DNA of 64,000 nt, from NCBI RefSeq assembly GCF_010183535.1, contig NC_071330.1, positions 10,583,717-10,647,716 on the forward strand. The letters are read 5' to 3'. Source of the DNA: Caenorhabditis remanei (taxonomy: Eukaryota > Nematoda > Chromadorea > Rhabditida > Rhabditidae). A model generated the notes under the pieces. It searched no databases and was not told the DNA's origin. It worked only from the letters and a program-made list of their open reading frames with translations. Of the stretch, positions 31,157-44,447 are shown one piece after another. The translations under genes were made by a program, and so were the position numbers. Each line of letters starts with the position of its first letter. Position 1 is the stretch's first letter.

Positions 31157-31761
31157 TTAAAGAAATGATTTTCGCATGATGAAAGCATCTGGAGGATCAC
31201 ATCGTTGATAATACTTTGGAACCATGCTTTCTATATTGAATCCTCTTTTTTTATAAAAACCAATGGCTTTTTTATTGGAAATCTGAAATATTGAAAATAT
31301 GAAGTTTGGAAGGATTGAGTGCAAAAAAGCCTTACTTGTACATGGAGCATTGCATTCTGAAGATTCAGTGATTTGCACTTATCATGAACAAAATCCATCA
31401 GAAAGGAGCCAATTCCTGACTCTCTGTGCCGTGGATGAACTGAAAATTCATAGAAAGAATAAGAATATTTCTTCTCTTACGAACCTCCAAAACTTCTTAT
31501 ATACAATACTTGTCCCGTTTCGAAATTCTCTGGCTTTACAGCCACTATCGCAATAGCCTCTCCATTATGTATTATCACTCCGACTAGTTCATTATCCACG
31601 CATTCTTGATAAAATTTGTCACTGTATGACACAGGAAAAATACTCGTGACGAGAGTTCGAACTGTTTTCAGATTTTCTGGGGTTACTCGTTGTAATTTGA
31701 GACTGAATTTATTTTCCTGTTGAGATAGAGATTTTGTTGCCCCGTCTTCTTCCTCCTCCAT
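31157..31761 (-). CDS. Naa50-like N-terminal acetyltransferase (GNAT fold)
   Basis: Minus-strand exons 31485-31761, 31336-31439 and 31157-31282 join to 168 residues, the usual Naa50 length (about 169). Family signatures seen: VTPENLKTVRTL near the start, FPVSYSDKFYQE (substrate-side loop), the acetyl-CoA motif RHRESGIGS, and the C-terminal FYKKRGF then YYQRCDPPDAF. Naa50 acetylates protein N-termini starting with Met and, in flies and human cells, is needed for sister-chromatid cohesion. The first donor is an unusual GTTCGT; using the nearby GTAAGA instead breaks the motif frame. It starts 190 nt after the upstream coiled-coil gene ends, with AATAAA between, so it is probably the second gene of an operon. 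C. elegans has another gene named naa-50, so no symbol is given. Confidence 0.85.
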
Positions 31762-31951
31762 CCGTCTTAAAAGTTTTCCGATAATTAATTAGTATAAGCA
31801 GATACACTAATAGTAATCACGATATTCATAGTTGTTGACTTTCAAAGAATACAAAAGGTTTCCAACAAAGGAAAAAGTATATAGTTTATTATATTCACAT
31901 GCCATTGCTGGTTCATTTATACAGATTTTGTAGTTAAATTGCAGAATACAT

Positions 31952-32938
31952 TTAATCACGGTTCTGATTGAAAACTCTTCCACTACTGGAAGTAAAAACA
32001 GGGGGCGGTGGCATCGTGTAAATATCAACTGTTTTTCGTTCTGACGCCGCTGGAACACTCGCTGGATTTCTCGCAGGAGTTTTCGGCAAAACAATTTTTG
32101 GTTTTAATGGTGTTTCTCCAGTTTCATCTTCATCGTCCAAGTCATCGAATTGTAATCGCCTGCGCTCATCGGATATGTTTATCATTGATATCTCTTAAAT
32201 ATATACAAAATTTAATTCAATAATTTATTTATAAACTTACCATGCCCGTTTAACACCGAATCATCTAAGCAGAAAGATTCAGGTTTGGGAACATTTTCTT
32301 TTTTTTCTTTTCTTGTTGACATTGCTAACGATGTATAAGTTGGTGGCTTCATTACGGGATCCATAGAAGGTGTCGGCCGATGAGCAGCATGATCTTTCAT
32401 TGCAATCGTCGAACAACTGGATTCTGACAGCGGTAATTGCTTTTTGGATTCTGTTGGAATTGCAAAGACTGCTTTTTCAGTTTGGCGAGGGGGATTTAAA
32501 AAATCGATGTTGCCAGTTTTCAATAGGGTGTTCCTTTCTGAGAATCAATATAAACTTTCTCGGTGGTATTAGCGAGAAAAAACTTACTATTAGTTTCCTC
32601 AATTGCTTCGTTGAATTCAGTGTTTAATTTAGTCAGTTTTTGAGCAAGTTCACACTTTTTTCGTTTAAGTTGAACTTGTAGATTTAGAATCTCTAGATGA
32701 TCTGATAAATAATCTTCCAATCCCTCACTTAGAGAAGTAGTAGTCTGAACATCGATTTGAGCGAAGTTCTGAAACCAAATTATATAAAACATTCCCGCGT
32801 TTTACTCGCAGAAAATGAACTCACTTTAAACTGCGACAGAGTCAATTTTTGGAGTAAAGCCGGTGACTGATCGATTTGAATCTCTTTAAACTTGCTCAAA
32901 AAGTGATTCAGTATCTGATTTAACTCTCCATCGTTCAT
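31952..32938 (-). CDS. Coiled-coil protein with Thr-Pro sites, possibly SKA3-like
   Basis: Minus-strand exons 32825-32938, 32588-32768, 32241-32537 and 31952-32193 join in frame to 277 residues. Residues about 39-100 form a charged heptad-rich coiled coil (NLQVQLKRKKCELAQKLTKL). The rest is low complexity with Thr-Pro sites (RPTPSMDP, GETPLKP, PKTPARN), typical Cdk1 targets, and an acidic patch (FDDLDDEDE). This layout, a helical N-terminus plus a phosphorylatable disordered tail, is like the kinetochore protein SKA3, and I have an unsure memory that the C. elegans gene here belongs to the SKA complex; treat the function as a guess. It is divergent from rps-12 (340 nt between starts) and first in a probable operon with the Naa50-like gene. 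Confidence 0.6.
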
Positions 32939-33278
32939 TTTGGATTACTTGAAACTCTAGAGTATTGATGAAGTGAACAACTGCCAATAATCGTTGAAAT
33001 TCAAAGATTCCCGCGTACGTTCCTGCCTGCGTAAATCGACACATAACATGTGCGCTCCATAGTGTATTGACTGAGGAGCGACTCATTCCTATGCTTTTGA
33101 GTGATACTGCACTGTCCTTCAGTTTGGTGAAGTTTTTTTCTGATTTTCCAAATTGAAGTTTAATTTTTGAAAGTTTCTGCAAATTTTTTTGTTGAAGATT
33201 GTTTGAGTTTCATAATTGTTTGAATTAATAATTATTGTTTTTCCAGGTAAACATCAAGGACTCCAGCTAACAAGAACA

Positions 33279-34101
33279 ATGTCTGACGCAGGAGGGTACG
33301 GTTTTTCACTAAATCTTGCTAATTGGCACATAAACACGGAGGATTTTGAAGTCATAATTTTCTAGTCGTAGTGTGCTATAAAAACCGTTCTTCTGCCACA
33401 CGGGTACTGGCCTACAAGCTGTATCGGTTCCAAAGTTGTTCGAACAATTATTAGTCATAGCTTCACGTGTAATACTAATTTCCAGTTTTCAATTTTGAAT
33501 ACGTTTAATTTCAGTTTTTCAGAGATGTTCAAGTGGCACCAGCCGCCATCGCTCAGGGTCCAATGGACAAGGAGCAAGCCTTGAGAGCTGTTCTTCGTGC
33601 TGCTCACCACGCCGATGGACTCGCCAAGGGACTCCACGAGACCTGCAAGGCTCTTGACAAGTGAGTTTGAAATAGTTGCAACTAAATTCCGATAGGCCCC
33701 ACTTGCTTCTTCTATTAATCGCAGCTTTCATAAGTCTTGTGATGTTAAAAGGTGGTAGATGAGTCGTCCCTCTGCCACACGTGTACTGGCTTTATGCTGT
33801 ATGAGTTCCAAAGATTTACGAACATTTTTTCAGGCGTGAGGCTCATTTCTGCGTTCTCGCTGAGAACTGTGACGAGCCACAATACGTCAAGCTCGTCGAG
33901 ACCCTCTGCGCTGAGCACCAGATCCCGCTCATCAAGGTTGCCGATAAGAAGATCATCGGAGAGTACTGTGGACTCTGCAAGTATGACAAGGAAGGAAAGG
34001 CCCGCAAGGTCGTTGGATGCTCATCCGCCGTTGTCACCAACTGGGGAAATGAAGAGCAAGGACGTGCCATCCTCACCGATTACTTCAACTCCAAGAACTA
34101 A
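33279..34101 (+). CDS. rps-12: 40S ribosomal protein eS12
   Basis: Exons 33279-33295, 33523-33660 and 33834-34101 join to 140 residues. eS12 features are clear: [19 protein letters not shown] in exon 2, then [36 protein letters not shown] and the C-terminal DYFNSKN. Codons are strongly biased (AAG, CTC, GTC), as expected for a highly expressed ribosomal protein. AATAAA lies at about 34118, right after the stop. Both introns are long for this gene (about 227 and 173 nt) and hold two related elements described below. Confidence 0.97.
33390..33446 (+). ncRNA. Element A in rps-12 intron 1, candidate small RNA
   Basis: A 57-nt block beginning CTTCTGCCACACGGGTACTG and ending TTCGAACA is about four-fifths identical to a block in the second rps-12 intron. 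Ribosomal protein introns often host snoRNAs, and the ACA near the 3' end recalls H/ACA RNAs. GCCA and TGGC flank a small loop in both copies. The family is not established. Confidence 0.35.
33769..33824 (+). ncRNA. Element B in rps-12 intron 2, candidate small RNA
   Basis: A 56-nt block, partner of element A: shared cores CTCTGCCACACG, GTACTGGC, GCTGTAT, GTTCCAAAG and CGAACA in the same order. It ends only 9 nt before the exon, which is closer than is usual for intron-processed snoRNAs. A splicing or intron-derived regulatory role, or simple intron duplication, is also possible. Confidence 0.35.
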
Positions 34102-34789
34102 TTTGTTCGTTGTTCCAATAAATTGTTATTGTTCCCTATCGCTCTTCTTTCAAACAATATCATACATACAATTTGTTAGGACTATATTTACTTGCAAGTT
34201 TAGAAAAGGATATCTTGAACGATCAGAAATTTTATTAGAATTACACTCTTATGGGCGATAAATAAGTTGGCTGGAGTTCAACCAGGTTTTTAAATTTGAA
34301 ATAGTTCTCAGTTTGCACATTTTAAGCACTGCTGGTGAGAGTTCTATCCTAATTGACCGCTGAGCCAATCCCAGAAGGTTGTTTTCATTAAATCAACTGA
34401 AATATAAAGTATCATCCATGCATTAAACACAATTCTAGCTTTTTTTTTATGTTATTGTCGAAATAAAAAAAGTGATACCCGGTGTTTGCGGACTTAATGC
34501 TAATTTTAATAATTTTTCCACTAAGTCCGCAAACACCGGGTATCACTTCTTTTATTTCGACAATAGCTCGTATAGGTGAACAATTGTCTTTTCTGTCCGG
34601 TCAATTGTCGTGGCAAGTGAATCGATACCGTTTCGCGAAAGCGTGGCGCAAAGAGACAATTCAGCTTTTCGCTAGCTATTGCATTAATGCTGGATATCTC
34701 TTCATCTATCTTTGTCTTTTCACTATTTGCGCACCTTCCTCTTGTTGTGAATGCCAACAGCACAAATACATTCTGATTGCAGCTCGTCT
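34102..34789. other. Spacer between rps-12 and pst-2
   Basis: Holds the rps-12 3' end and the foldback element at 34453-34565. No coding exon is supported. It ends with CTGATTGCAG, an acceptor 6 nt before the pst-2 ATG, so pst-2 is probably trans-spliced. Confidence 0.5.
34453..34565. mobile_element. Near-perfect 113-bp foldback (inverted-repeat) element
   Basis: Arms 34453-34496 and 34522-34565 are reverse complements over 44 nt with one mismatch; the loop is 25 nt. Core of the arm: GTGATACCCGGTGTTTGCGG. The ends read TA-TTGTCG...CGACAA-TA, so a TA target duplication (Tc1/mariner style) is possible. It has no coding capacity. It lies upstream of pst-2. Confidence 0.7.
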
Positions 34790-36097
34790 ATGCTGCCACG
34801 TCATGTAAAAGATGACGTTGAGCCCATTCATCTATTAGGCTTCAACATTGCGAGAAAGTAAGAACTCGTTCAATTAAATATTAGTACGGAACTATATAAT
34901 ATAATCATTTAAGACCGAAATGGCTTCAATTTGTTCTTCTCTCAGGTGCAATATTCGTTTTATATGTAGGATACGGGTATATGCAAGTGAGTGCAGTTTT
35001 AAATATATTAGGCGTATTGTATTCTCATTTTTTCAGGAGTTGATATTCAAGTTACCAGGAATGAAACCTTTCGGGTGGACGCTGACCCTCATTCAGTTTT
35101 TGATTTACAGTAGTTGTGGATACGCAGAATGTCTTGTATGGCATAACACTAGAAGGATGTATGTGACCAACTACTTTTAATTCATAACAGAGGAAAACGG
35201 GTTTTATTTTTCAGGATCCCATGGAGAATCTATGGAGTTATAGCATTCTTCACCGTCGCTACGATGGGCCTCTCCAACGCATCTGTCGGTTATCTCAACT
35301 ACCCGACACAAGTAATTTTCAAATGCTGCAAACTTATTCCAGTGCTGATTGGTGGAATTCTAATTCAAGGGAAACGTTATGGATGGATTGATATTTCTGC
35401 AGCGATTCTCATGAGTTTAGGTGTGTTGTATTATAAAACATAGGTGAGAATTGTGAGCATTTATAGGAATCATCATGTTCACTTTGGCTGATAACAAAGT
35501 ATCCCCAAACTTCGATTCTCGAGGATACATTATGATTAGTGGAGCTCTACTTGCTGATGCTGTAATCGGAAATATACAAGAAAAAAACATGAAGAAGTAT
35601 GGAGGATCCAGTAATGAAGTGGTTGGTGCATTCGTCATTTGCATCTTTTCTGAGTTTTATTTCAGGTTCTTTACTCGTATGGAATAGGATCGGCATTTAT
35701 CTTTTCTTATGTCATTTTATCCGGTGAAATTTTCACTGCAATTCCATTTTTCTTCGAAAATGCATGGAAAACCTTTGGATACGCATTGATATTCTCATTT
35801 TTGGGATACCTCGGAGTGAATGTTGTGTTGACACATATCAAAGTTTTTGGAGCTCTCGTTGCAGTTACAGTGACAACACTTCGAAAAGCTCTGACCATCA
35901 TTTTGTCATTTCTGCTCTTCTCAAAGCCATTCACAATTGAATATGTATATGCTGGATCTGTTGTAATGCTGGCAATATATCTCAATTTGTACAGTAAGAA
36001 CAAGACTTCATGGGACAATATGATTCGAAGATTAGTGGCAAGGGCAATGGGATATCATGATGTCTCCGTAGCTCGAAAGGATCCAATGTTGGTCTAA
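34790..36097 (+). CDS. pst-2: PAPS transporter of the SLC35B family
   Basis: Exons 34790-34857, 34914-34986, 35037-35158, 35215-35420, 35467-35621 and 35666-36097 join to 351 residues. The SLC35B2/B3 signature is strong: LSNASVGYLNYPTQVIFK, CCKLIPVLIGGILIQGKRY, and ADAVIGNIQEKNMKKYG. About ten hydrophobic helices span the protein. The family carries 3'-phosphoadenosine 5'-phosphosulfate into the Golgi/ER lumen for sulfation of glycans and proteins. The ATG at 34790 is favoured because an acceptor lies 6 nt upstream. It lies 688 nt after rps-12 on the same strand and converges with rcn-1. I assign pst-2 rather than pst-1 from the SLC35B3-like sequence and gene neighbourhood. Confidence 0.9.
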
Positions 36098-36584
36098 TTG
36101 TGATTAATCAAATTACTTTTTGTGATAATTATTAACACTTATTTGGGACCGGGTATAACATTTGCTTTTTTTCTGTTTTACTTTTCATGTGATATGCTTA
36201 TCTAATTGCTTTCGAAAATTATAGATTTCACAAATAATTTATTTGACTTTTTTGTTTTTGTAATGTAATTCATTCCATAAAAAGGAACTTCAGACAAGAA
36301 TTAGGGTGTAAGATATTTACAGTAACAAAAAAGAAGAAGTTCACAAAATATCGGCAAAAATTAGTAAGTGGTGGGGGATGAGTTGATTCAGAAGAAGAGA
36401 CACATCTACCCGCGGCAGAGAAGACGAAGGAGACAGGTACTCTGCGGATTGAAAAGAGAAGGAGTGCAACACAAAATAAGAATGAAGAAGGAAAATGTAA
36501 AGCTGGAAGAGAAGAAAAAGAATAACAATTGAAAATGAAATGAAACAGATTGAAGAGAAGAAGACGAAAAGAAAGAAATGTTAT
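36098..36584. other. Shared 3' region of pst-2 and rcn-1
   Basis: Convergent untranslated DNA, AT- then A/G-rich. For rcn-1 an AATAAA overlaps its stop codon on the minus strand. No coding signal is seen. Confidence 0.5.
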
Positions 36585-37488
36585 TTATTCAGCATCTTCA
36601 GCAGGTGACGATGGACGAGGAGTTCGTGGCATTTCCAATGCAGATGGGATATCAATTGGAGTTTCACACGGATGCACGACAATCGTTGGGGTCAAATCGT
36701 CTCCATTGTGAACTTCGTATCTGAAATTATATTTATTTTGCAACCAGAAACAATTGTTATTCGAATTCTGAACTTCTGAGGAGATAAAAAGAGATGCATG
36801 TTTTGGGAACTAAAACAAAAAGATAAACTTTTCCCGTTTTTTGATTTTTATTTCTGCTAACTCACTTTTCATCGATTGCGAATGACGCAAGTCTCGCCAT
36901 CAAATCAAAATTACAAACAACAGGTGGCATATCTTTCGTTTGTTCCCATCCAACTGGCGGTGAGCATGGTGGAGAAATCAGAAACTGTTTTTCGAGTGGC
37001 GGTGGTTGAAGCATTTGAGAATTAGCACTCATATAAATCCTCTGAGCGAAAAATGCTTTCAATTCGTGTCCTTTGAAAGAGAATCCCTGGACGATGAGTT
37101 TAGCTGCCGTTGCGTTTTCAGGTGAACTGGAAAAAAGAGAGAATAAAGGAAATGGACAATTTGGAAGGAGACTGAAAATTGCTGGGAAATTTCAGAATAA
37201 TAACTCACGAGAAGATTACTCGAACTCGTCGGAAGCTTCGGAGGAAATCGAAATGAATGTCCTTTTCGATTTGAGTGAAGAGAGATGAGAAGTTCGCTTT
37301 GTCTTCTTTATTATCGAACACCTGAAAAAGAAGAAGATAATTCTCACTTCAAGAAAATAAAAACTCACGTCTTCTGGAACTTGAGTCACAATAATAGCAT
37401 TTGGAAGGTCATCTTTGCTTGAAACTGTGCTGATCAATGATCCGTTGGCAACAGATTTTGTGGATTTTTCCGAGTTATCAGCGACCAT
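36585..37488 (-). CDS. rcn-1: Calcipressin, regulator of calcineurin (RCAN)
   Basis: Minus-strand exons 37369-37488, 37209-37321, 36866-37126 and 36585-36720 join to 209 residues. An RRM-like N-terminal half (AIIVTQVPEDVF; RRVRVIFSSPENA) leads to the family signature LISPPCSPPVGW near residue 130, the FLISPP/SP repeat that docks on and is phosphorylated near calcineurin. The tail has PTIVVHPCETP, the RCAN C-terminal motif. RCAN proteins bind and inhibit the Ca2+/calmodulin phosphatase calcineurin (TAX-6/CNB-1 in worms). A TTTCAG acceptor about 60 nt upstream of the ATG suggests a further 5' exon or a trans-splice site. Confidence 0.95.
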
Positions 37489-40400
37489 TTTTCTCTATTT
37501 TTCTTGAATCCAAAAAAGACGTCGAATTCAAAGAAGACGAAACTCGCCTGAAATGAATAAAAACATTTACTCTATCTTCTTCTGTGGGGGCGTTTTGAGC
37601 GGAAATCGGTTGCCGGAGGGCACAATTTCAAACTCAAATCACATGGATTTTATCGCCCAAAAACAGAGTGATGACGATAAGAAAAAAGAAACGGAACGAA
37701 GAACAGATTTTGGAAAAATAGGGAAATAAATCGATGAAAAAGGAACAGAGAAAAGAAGAGATCGGTAGACAGAGACAGACAAAGAAGAGAATACCTTTTT
37801 GAAAGAGATTCGTCTCCCACGTCATCAGGGGAATTCTAGAGAAATTCTGAAGATGACTTATGCCACTTTTCGTTTTTTGGAGGCAAGCATGAGATTTGGG
37901 TGGGTGGAAAAAAGCAAGAAAAAACGAAAAACAAAAATGAGTTTCTCCATTTCTTCTGACATGATTTCAGTTTGAATGATGTAAAAAGAAAAATGAAAAT
38001 GAAACTGGACACCATTAATCAGTAATTTCTTTAATCAAATACTCAGAATAATTTCGAGAGTTTTCACCGGAAGGAAATGATGAAAAAGGGGAAAAGAAGA
38101 GGCAATTACAGATTGCGAAACAAAAGGAAACGAATAGAAATGAGTAATTGGAATGAATCGTTTTCATTCTTCTTATTTCTCCTCTTCTTCAGTTGACTAT
38201 TATATAAAAGAAGGGTCTCCTCCTCTAAACATTGTGTTCTCTTCTTCTGATCCGCGCGGAAAATCGACGCAAAACTAGACGGTTTTCATGGAAAAAGGGG
38301 GTTTAGTGATGTCATTTTGAATGTTTGTTCACGTGAGAAAAGCAAATTGTGACGTGGCAAAAAAGAAAAAGGAGTGGTCGATTAGATCAGAAGAATAAGA
38401 ACGGTGGTGATGAAGTTTGAGCCGGAAAGGTTTTGTGAGACATCTCTAGTCTCAAAACATGTAGTTTTAAAAATTTTCCTAAATTCCTTGTGTTGGAATA
38501 TCCTAAAACGAAGGATACTATAAATAACTGAAAAAGGAAAAATGGTTAAAATAGAGATTAAACCACATTTTCGTCCTATAACCCACATGTTTTTCAGTTC
38601 AAATCTAAAAGTGTTGTTGACTTGTTTTTTGGGAGTGGGGCTTCTTCTTTTTAAGTCATTTTTCTCCAGATCAGACCTATTTATCATTCAAAATGTTATA
38701 CAATGATTAAGTAGTTGGAGAAGGAATTAGAAGGATTACTCACACGAAAATATATTGGAAGAACAGGAATAGAAAAGGGATTTTTTGCTTTCAAAATTAG
38801 TTTTCAGAAGCACTAGAATCTAGGATAAAACTAGACTGAAAATTCTCCGTTTCAATTATTTATACTCGTTGAAACCTCAAAACTATTATTCAATCTATTT
38901 TCAGAGATGTTTCAGTCCTTTTTGACCTGTTCAAACACGATATGCAACTATTTTGGGTTTTATTTCGTAACCAAACACTCATAAAAAACTGAAAATTTAT
39001 GTTTGCATATTCTGAATTTCTCTCTGCTGAAATTACCATAACGTGCCGTTTTGACCCGAAATTTCTCTTCGTTTGATGCAGGTTTCACTGGTCAAAATAG
39101 AATGAAAAATTGAAATTCCTGGAGAAGAAAAGGAAAAAAAAAGAAATTTGAATATATGATACAAAAAAAGAGGAGAAAAAACGGATGGAAGGTGTTGAGT
39201 CTTGAGTCTCTGAACTATGTGAGCACCCAACTGAAAAAAGAAATCGGTCAGAGTTTTTTATTCAGAATTCAGGAATTCTGAAGAAAGAGGAGGAGGGAAA
39301 AAGAGAAGAAGAACAGAAAGGGAATGCGACAAAAATAGAAAAAAGGAGGGAAAAAGGGAGCGAAATTTGAGATCACATGCGCGGATATTTTGATGCTTTG
39401 ACATAGGACGAAGAGGTGTTGTATTTGACACTCTAATCGGGAAAAAAAGAGAATTCTAGGAATGTTTTCGGATAAAAAGTTGTATTTTCAGGTGAGTGGT
39501 AATATGATTATTATGTTTTCATGTGTGTGGGAGTATTCCAGATGAATGGTTATCCCGATTTCTGGTTTTTGAATTTCGGGTAAATAAAAGAGATCATATG
39601 AGAATTGGTAACTGAAATGAAGACATTAAGAATTCGGTCAATCAAACTTAAATGGTTGATTTATTTCAGAGATTCGATCCGGATGATCTGTTATAAATAA
39701 ATCTAGTTTTTTTTTGGATAATCCGAAAACTAGTTCCTGTGAAATTGCGAATGTATCAAGATGATTCTCTGCCAAACAAACTATTTTTAAATATTACAAC
39801 TTGTGAGAAGTGTTCTCATTTTCAAAAATACAAAGGTCATTGAGAAAGATCGAAAAAAGAGAAATCGGAGAAGAAGAAGAAGGGATTACCTAGAAAATAG
39901 TAAACTTTACAACAAAAGAGAACAAAGAAGAAGACCTTTTTATCATTTTTCCATTTCGAATAGACCATTTCACATTTTATGGAATGGAAGGGCTTTTCGA
40001 AAGTAGAAAAATCTGAAGAAGAGGACACCCAACAAAAGAATATTTCTTTTTCGTTTTCGAGTACTCATAGGCTCATGACGCAGTTCGTTTCAAATACTTT
40101 TTCTTTTCTTTCTTTTTCAAATACCGGGAGGATTTGTGTCAACACAAACACTCACAAAAATGCAATAAAACGATATGGAGCAAAGAGAGCAAAAAAACAA
40201 GAAAACGAAGAAGAAAAACATTCCAAAGACTCATCTTTGAGCTCAACACAGGTTGAGCATTGAACATCTGGAGGGCACAACACGCGAGAAAAACGAGAAG
40301 AAAATAGATATTGAAGACGTCAAAACGGTCACTAAAAGTGTCGTTTTATAGTTTTCTGAGTTATTTCTTTTTCTAATCATTATATATTTGTTCTTCTTAT

Positions 40401-40687
40401 CGAAAAGAGCGAATCCAAATTGTCTATTGGGGGGTTTCCGTGTTAAATAGATTACGATAATCAGAATTTCAGATGATTTTCGTTGAAAAAGAGTTCGATG
40501 TAGTCTCTCCAGTAAGAGTTCACAAACCGTCATTCCATTGTTAATCGCATTGTCAATTTTCGTACTGGTGTACGTCGATAGGCAAGCAGAAAAAAGAAGA
40601 GAAAAACAAACTAGATGACGGGTTTTCTATGTTTGTTTAGTTTTTAATTAAGACAACGTTTTCTGGAAATTTATTGTTCTGCAAGTT

Positions 40688-40715
40688 TCTATGAGACCAG
40701 GTCTATGAGACCAGG
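40688..40715. repeat. Tandem 14-bp duplication
   Basis: TCTATGAGACCAGG occurs twice in immediate succession. A recent local duplication; no function is seen. Confidence 0.8.
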
Positions 40716-41068
40716 AGATAGGAATCGTTTTCTGCTCGAATGGGATAATTAATACCAAAAATGAAATCTTCACAATTTATCAACATTTTAACGTTTCCAG
40801 TCAAAAATTTTTTTTAGAGAAGTTGAATTCTGCTTTTTCTGAATTGAATAATATCAAAAATATACATTTCAACTTAAAAATGCAGATCCTAATTTATTAC
40901 CAAACAGTAACCGATAAACCTTGTTTTTGCTGATCTGAAAAACTGAATCTCACCTAACTTTGATAGTTAATAATAAAAGAAAGAAAACTTATTTTTTGTT
41001 CGAAGTATAAGAACTTGTGAAAACACAAAGATTAACGTCAGATTTACCTCGAAAAATCAGACTTACAA

Positions 41069-41112
41069 GAAGAAGAAAGAAGAAGAAAGAAAAAACGAAG
41101 AAGAAGAAGGGG
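41069..41112. repeat. AGA/GAA simple repeat
   Basis: Impure GAA microsatellite (AGAAGAAGAAAGAAG and so on), one of several in this purine-rich spacer; another lies near 41777-41800. Confidence 0.8.
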
Positions 41113-42686
41113 TTCCCTGGAAAATAGATATCTTATGGGTACGCTTTACTATATTTCTCTAGGTTTTGAAGGTTTTCATTTAATATTTTTCTCAGGAAAA
41201 TCTGCAGAAAACGGTTAGAAATTCTCAAATCGAGTTTTCAGAAAGATAAATTTTCCAGAAATAGTTTGCAAAACGAGATCCAATCATATTTCTGAGCAGA
41301 AAAAGAGCTCAATTGATAAACAACAAGATTTCGAAATGGGTCATCAGACATCCAATGAGCTCAACAGAACATTCTAGAAAGAAGAAGAAAAAAGAGAAAA
41401 ACAGGTCCGAGAAGAGAAAAAAAGAAGCAGGTGAACCGACAAGAATCGAATAATCGTTGACTCAAACTGTCCCATTCTTTTTCTATTTTTATCGGTGACT
41501 CGTCGGTTCGGATACTATTTCGGAGAAGAGAGAAACGATCCCACAAGGTTTTTTAGTGAGGTGAGTTAACTTTAGGTAGGGAGCCAGGAAAGAGAGAAAA
41601 AAAGAGAAAAGATTGACGAAATATGTAAATAGAGAAGACAAGTTGGTGAGCCAGTAGTCGGTGGAAAATGAGGAGAGAGTGGACACTATAGAAGAGACGC
41701 AGAGATGTTAGAGCACGGGCAAAGACGTAAGAAGAGGAGCGTATCGACGTCACGGACAGAGGGCATAGGAGAGAAAAAAGAAGAAGAAGAAGAAGAAAGA
41801 TGTGCTTTGATTGAAAAAAGAAAGAGAGCGAATCTTCGTATCACAGTTCAAGTACTTTCTAACACCAACGCATTGTTCAAAAACTAGAAAAAACTAAGCT
41901 GAGAAAATGTTGAAAACAATCACTAATCGGACTGCCGTTTTTCTTTTTTAGGCTCCATTTTCGGTTAAAAAAGAGGAAAAAACAACATACAAATTGGTAT
42001 AAATGCCAAGTTCTAGAAGACTTTGAATAATACAGTAATCTACAGCAATCCACAAGTCATACTGACTCCATGTGTCTAGAATCATTAGTGAGATCTGCAG
42101 TCTTAAAAATTGAACCAGAAATTCCTTGTGAAGTCTAACCTTTGTTTGTGACTTCTTCTCCACAAGAAAATCTCATTTTCTTCGTCTTTCCGCCCACCGA
42201 GAAACGCGCAGTTCCCACGCCTTGCAAACTTTCTCGGATTTGTGTTTGGCGTCACTGCGAACATGAATTATTGAAAATTCCGAAATAGAAGCAAGAGAAA
42301 AAGAAGACGGCGAAGGAGCCCCCATAAGAAAGTGAATGTGAAGCAATCTCATTAAATAGGCGAGCTCGACGAGCAGAACCAAAAATAAGCGAAGAAGTAG
42401 GAAAAGAGAAAATTCTCATTGAGAGAAAAAGAAAAGAGCGCGTTCAGGAAATGCGTCGAAGACTCGAAAATAGCCGCCATCTTTACTATTTTTAGCTGCC
42501 AACTATAGGACCAGTATCCCACTGCTTCCTCGATGATTACATACATGACGCGGTTAGTCATCTACATGAGTACATCATTTATTTTCTGCTGCAAATACAG
42601 AAAGCGGGAGGCAATATATAAATATGCATATAAATATTTAGTGGAAGAAGAGAAAAAAGCAAAATGAGAAAGGAGTGAGAACTTGT

Positions 42687-44447
<1,761 letters not shown>

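Larger units (their letters stand above)
37489..42686. other. Five-kb purine-rich spacer between rcn-1 and abi-1
   Basis: No coding exon is supported on either strand. The plus strand is dominated by A/G runs (GAAGAAGAA, GAAAAAAGAG), so it is C/T-rich in the rcn-1 sense. It is the likely rcn-1 promoter and 5' intron region. A TTTATT at 42578-42583 gives the abi-1 poly(A) signal about 105 nt past its stop. The open frames listed here are purine-run artefacts. Confidence 0.5.

Noticed and set aside
34482..34808. Plus-strand 108-residue frame before pst-2
   Set aside because: It starts inside the foldback element and runs in a different frame from the pst-2 exon that gives the transporter sequence.
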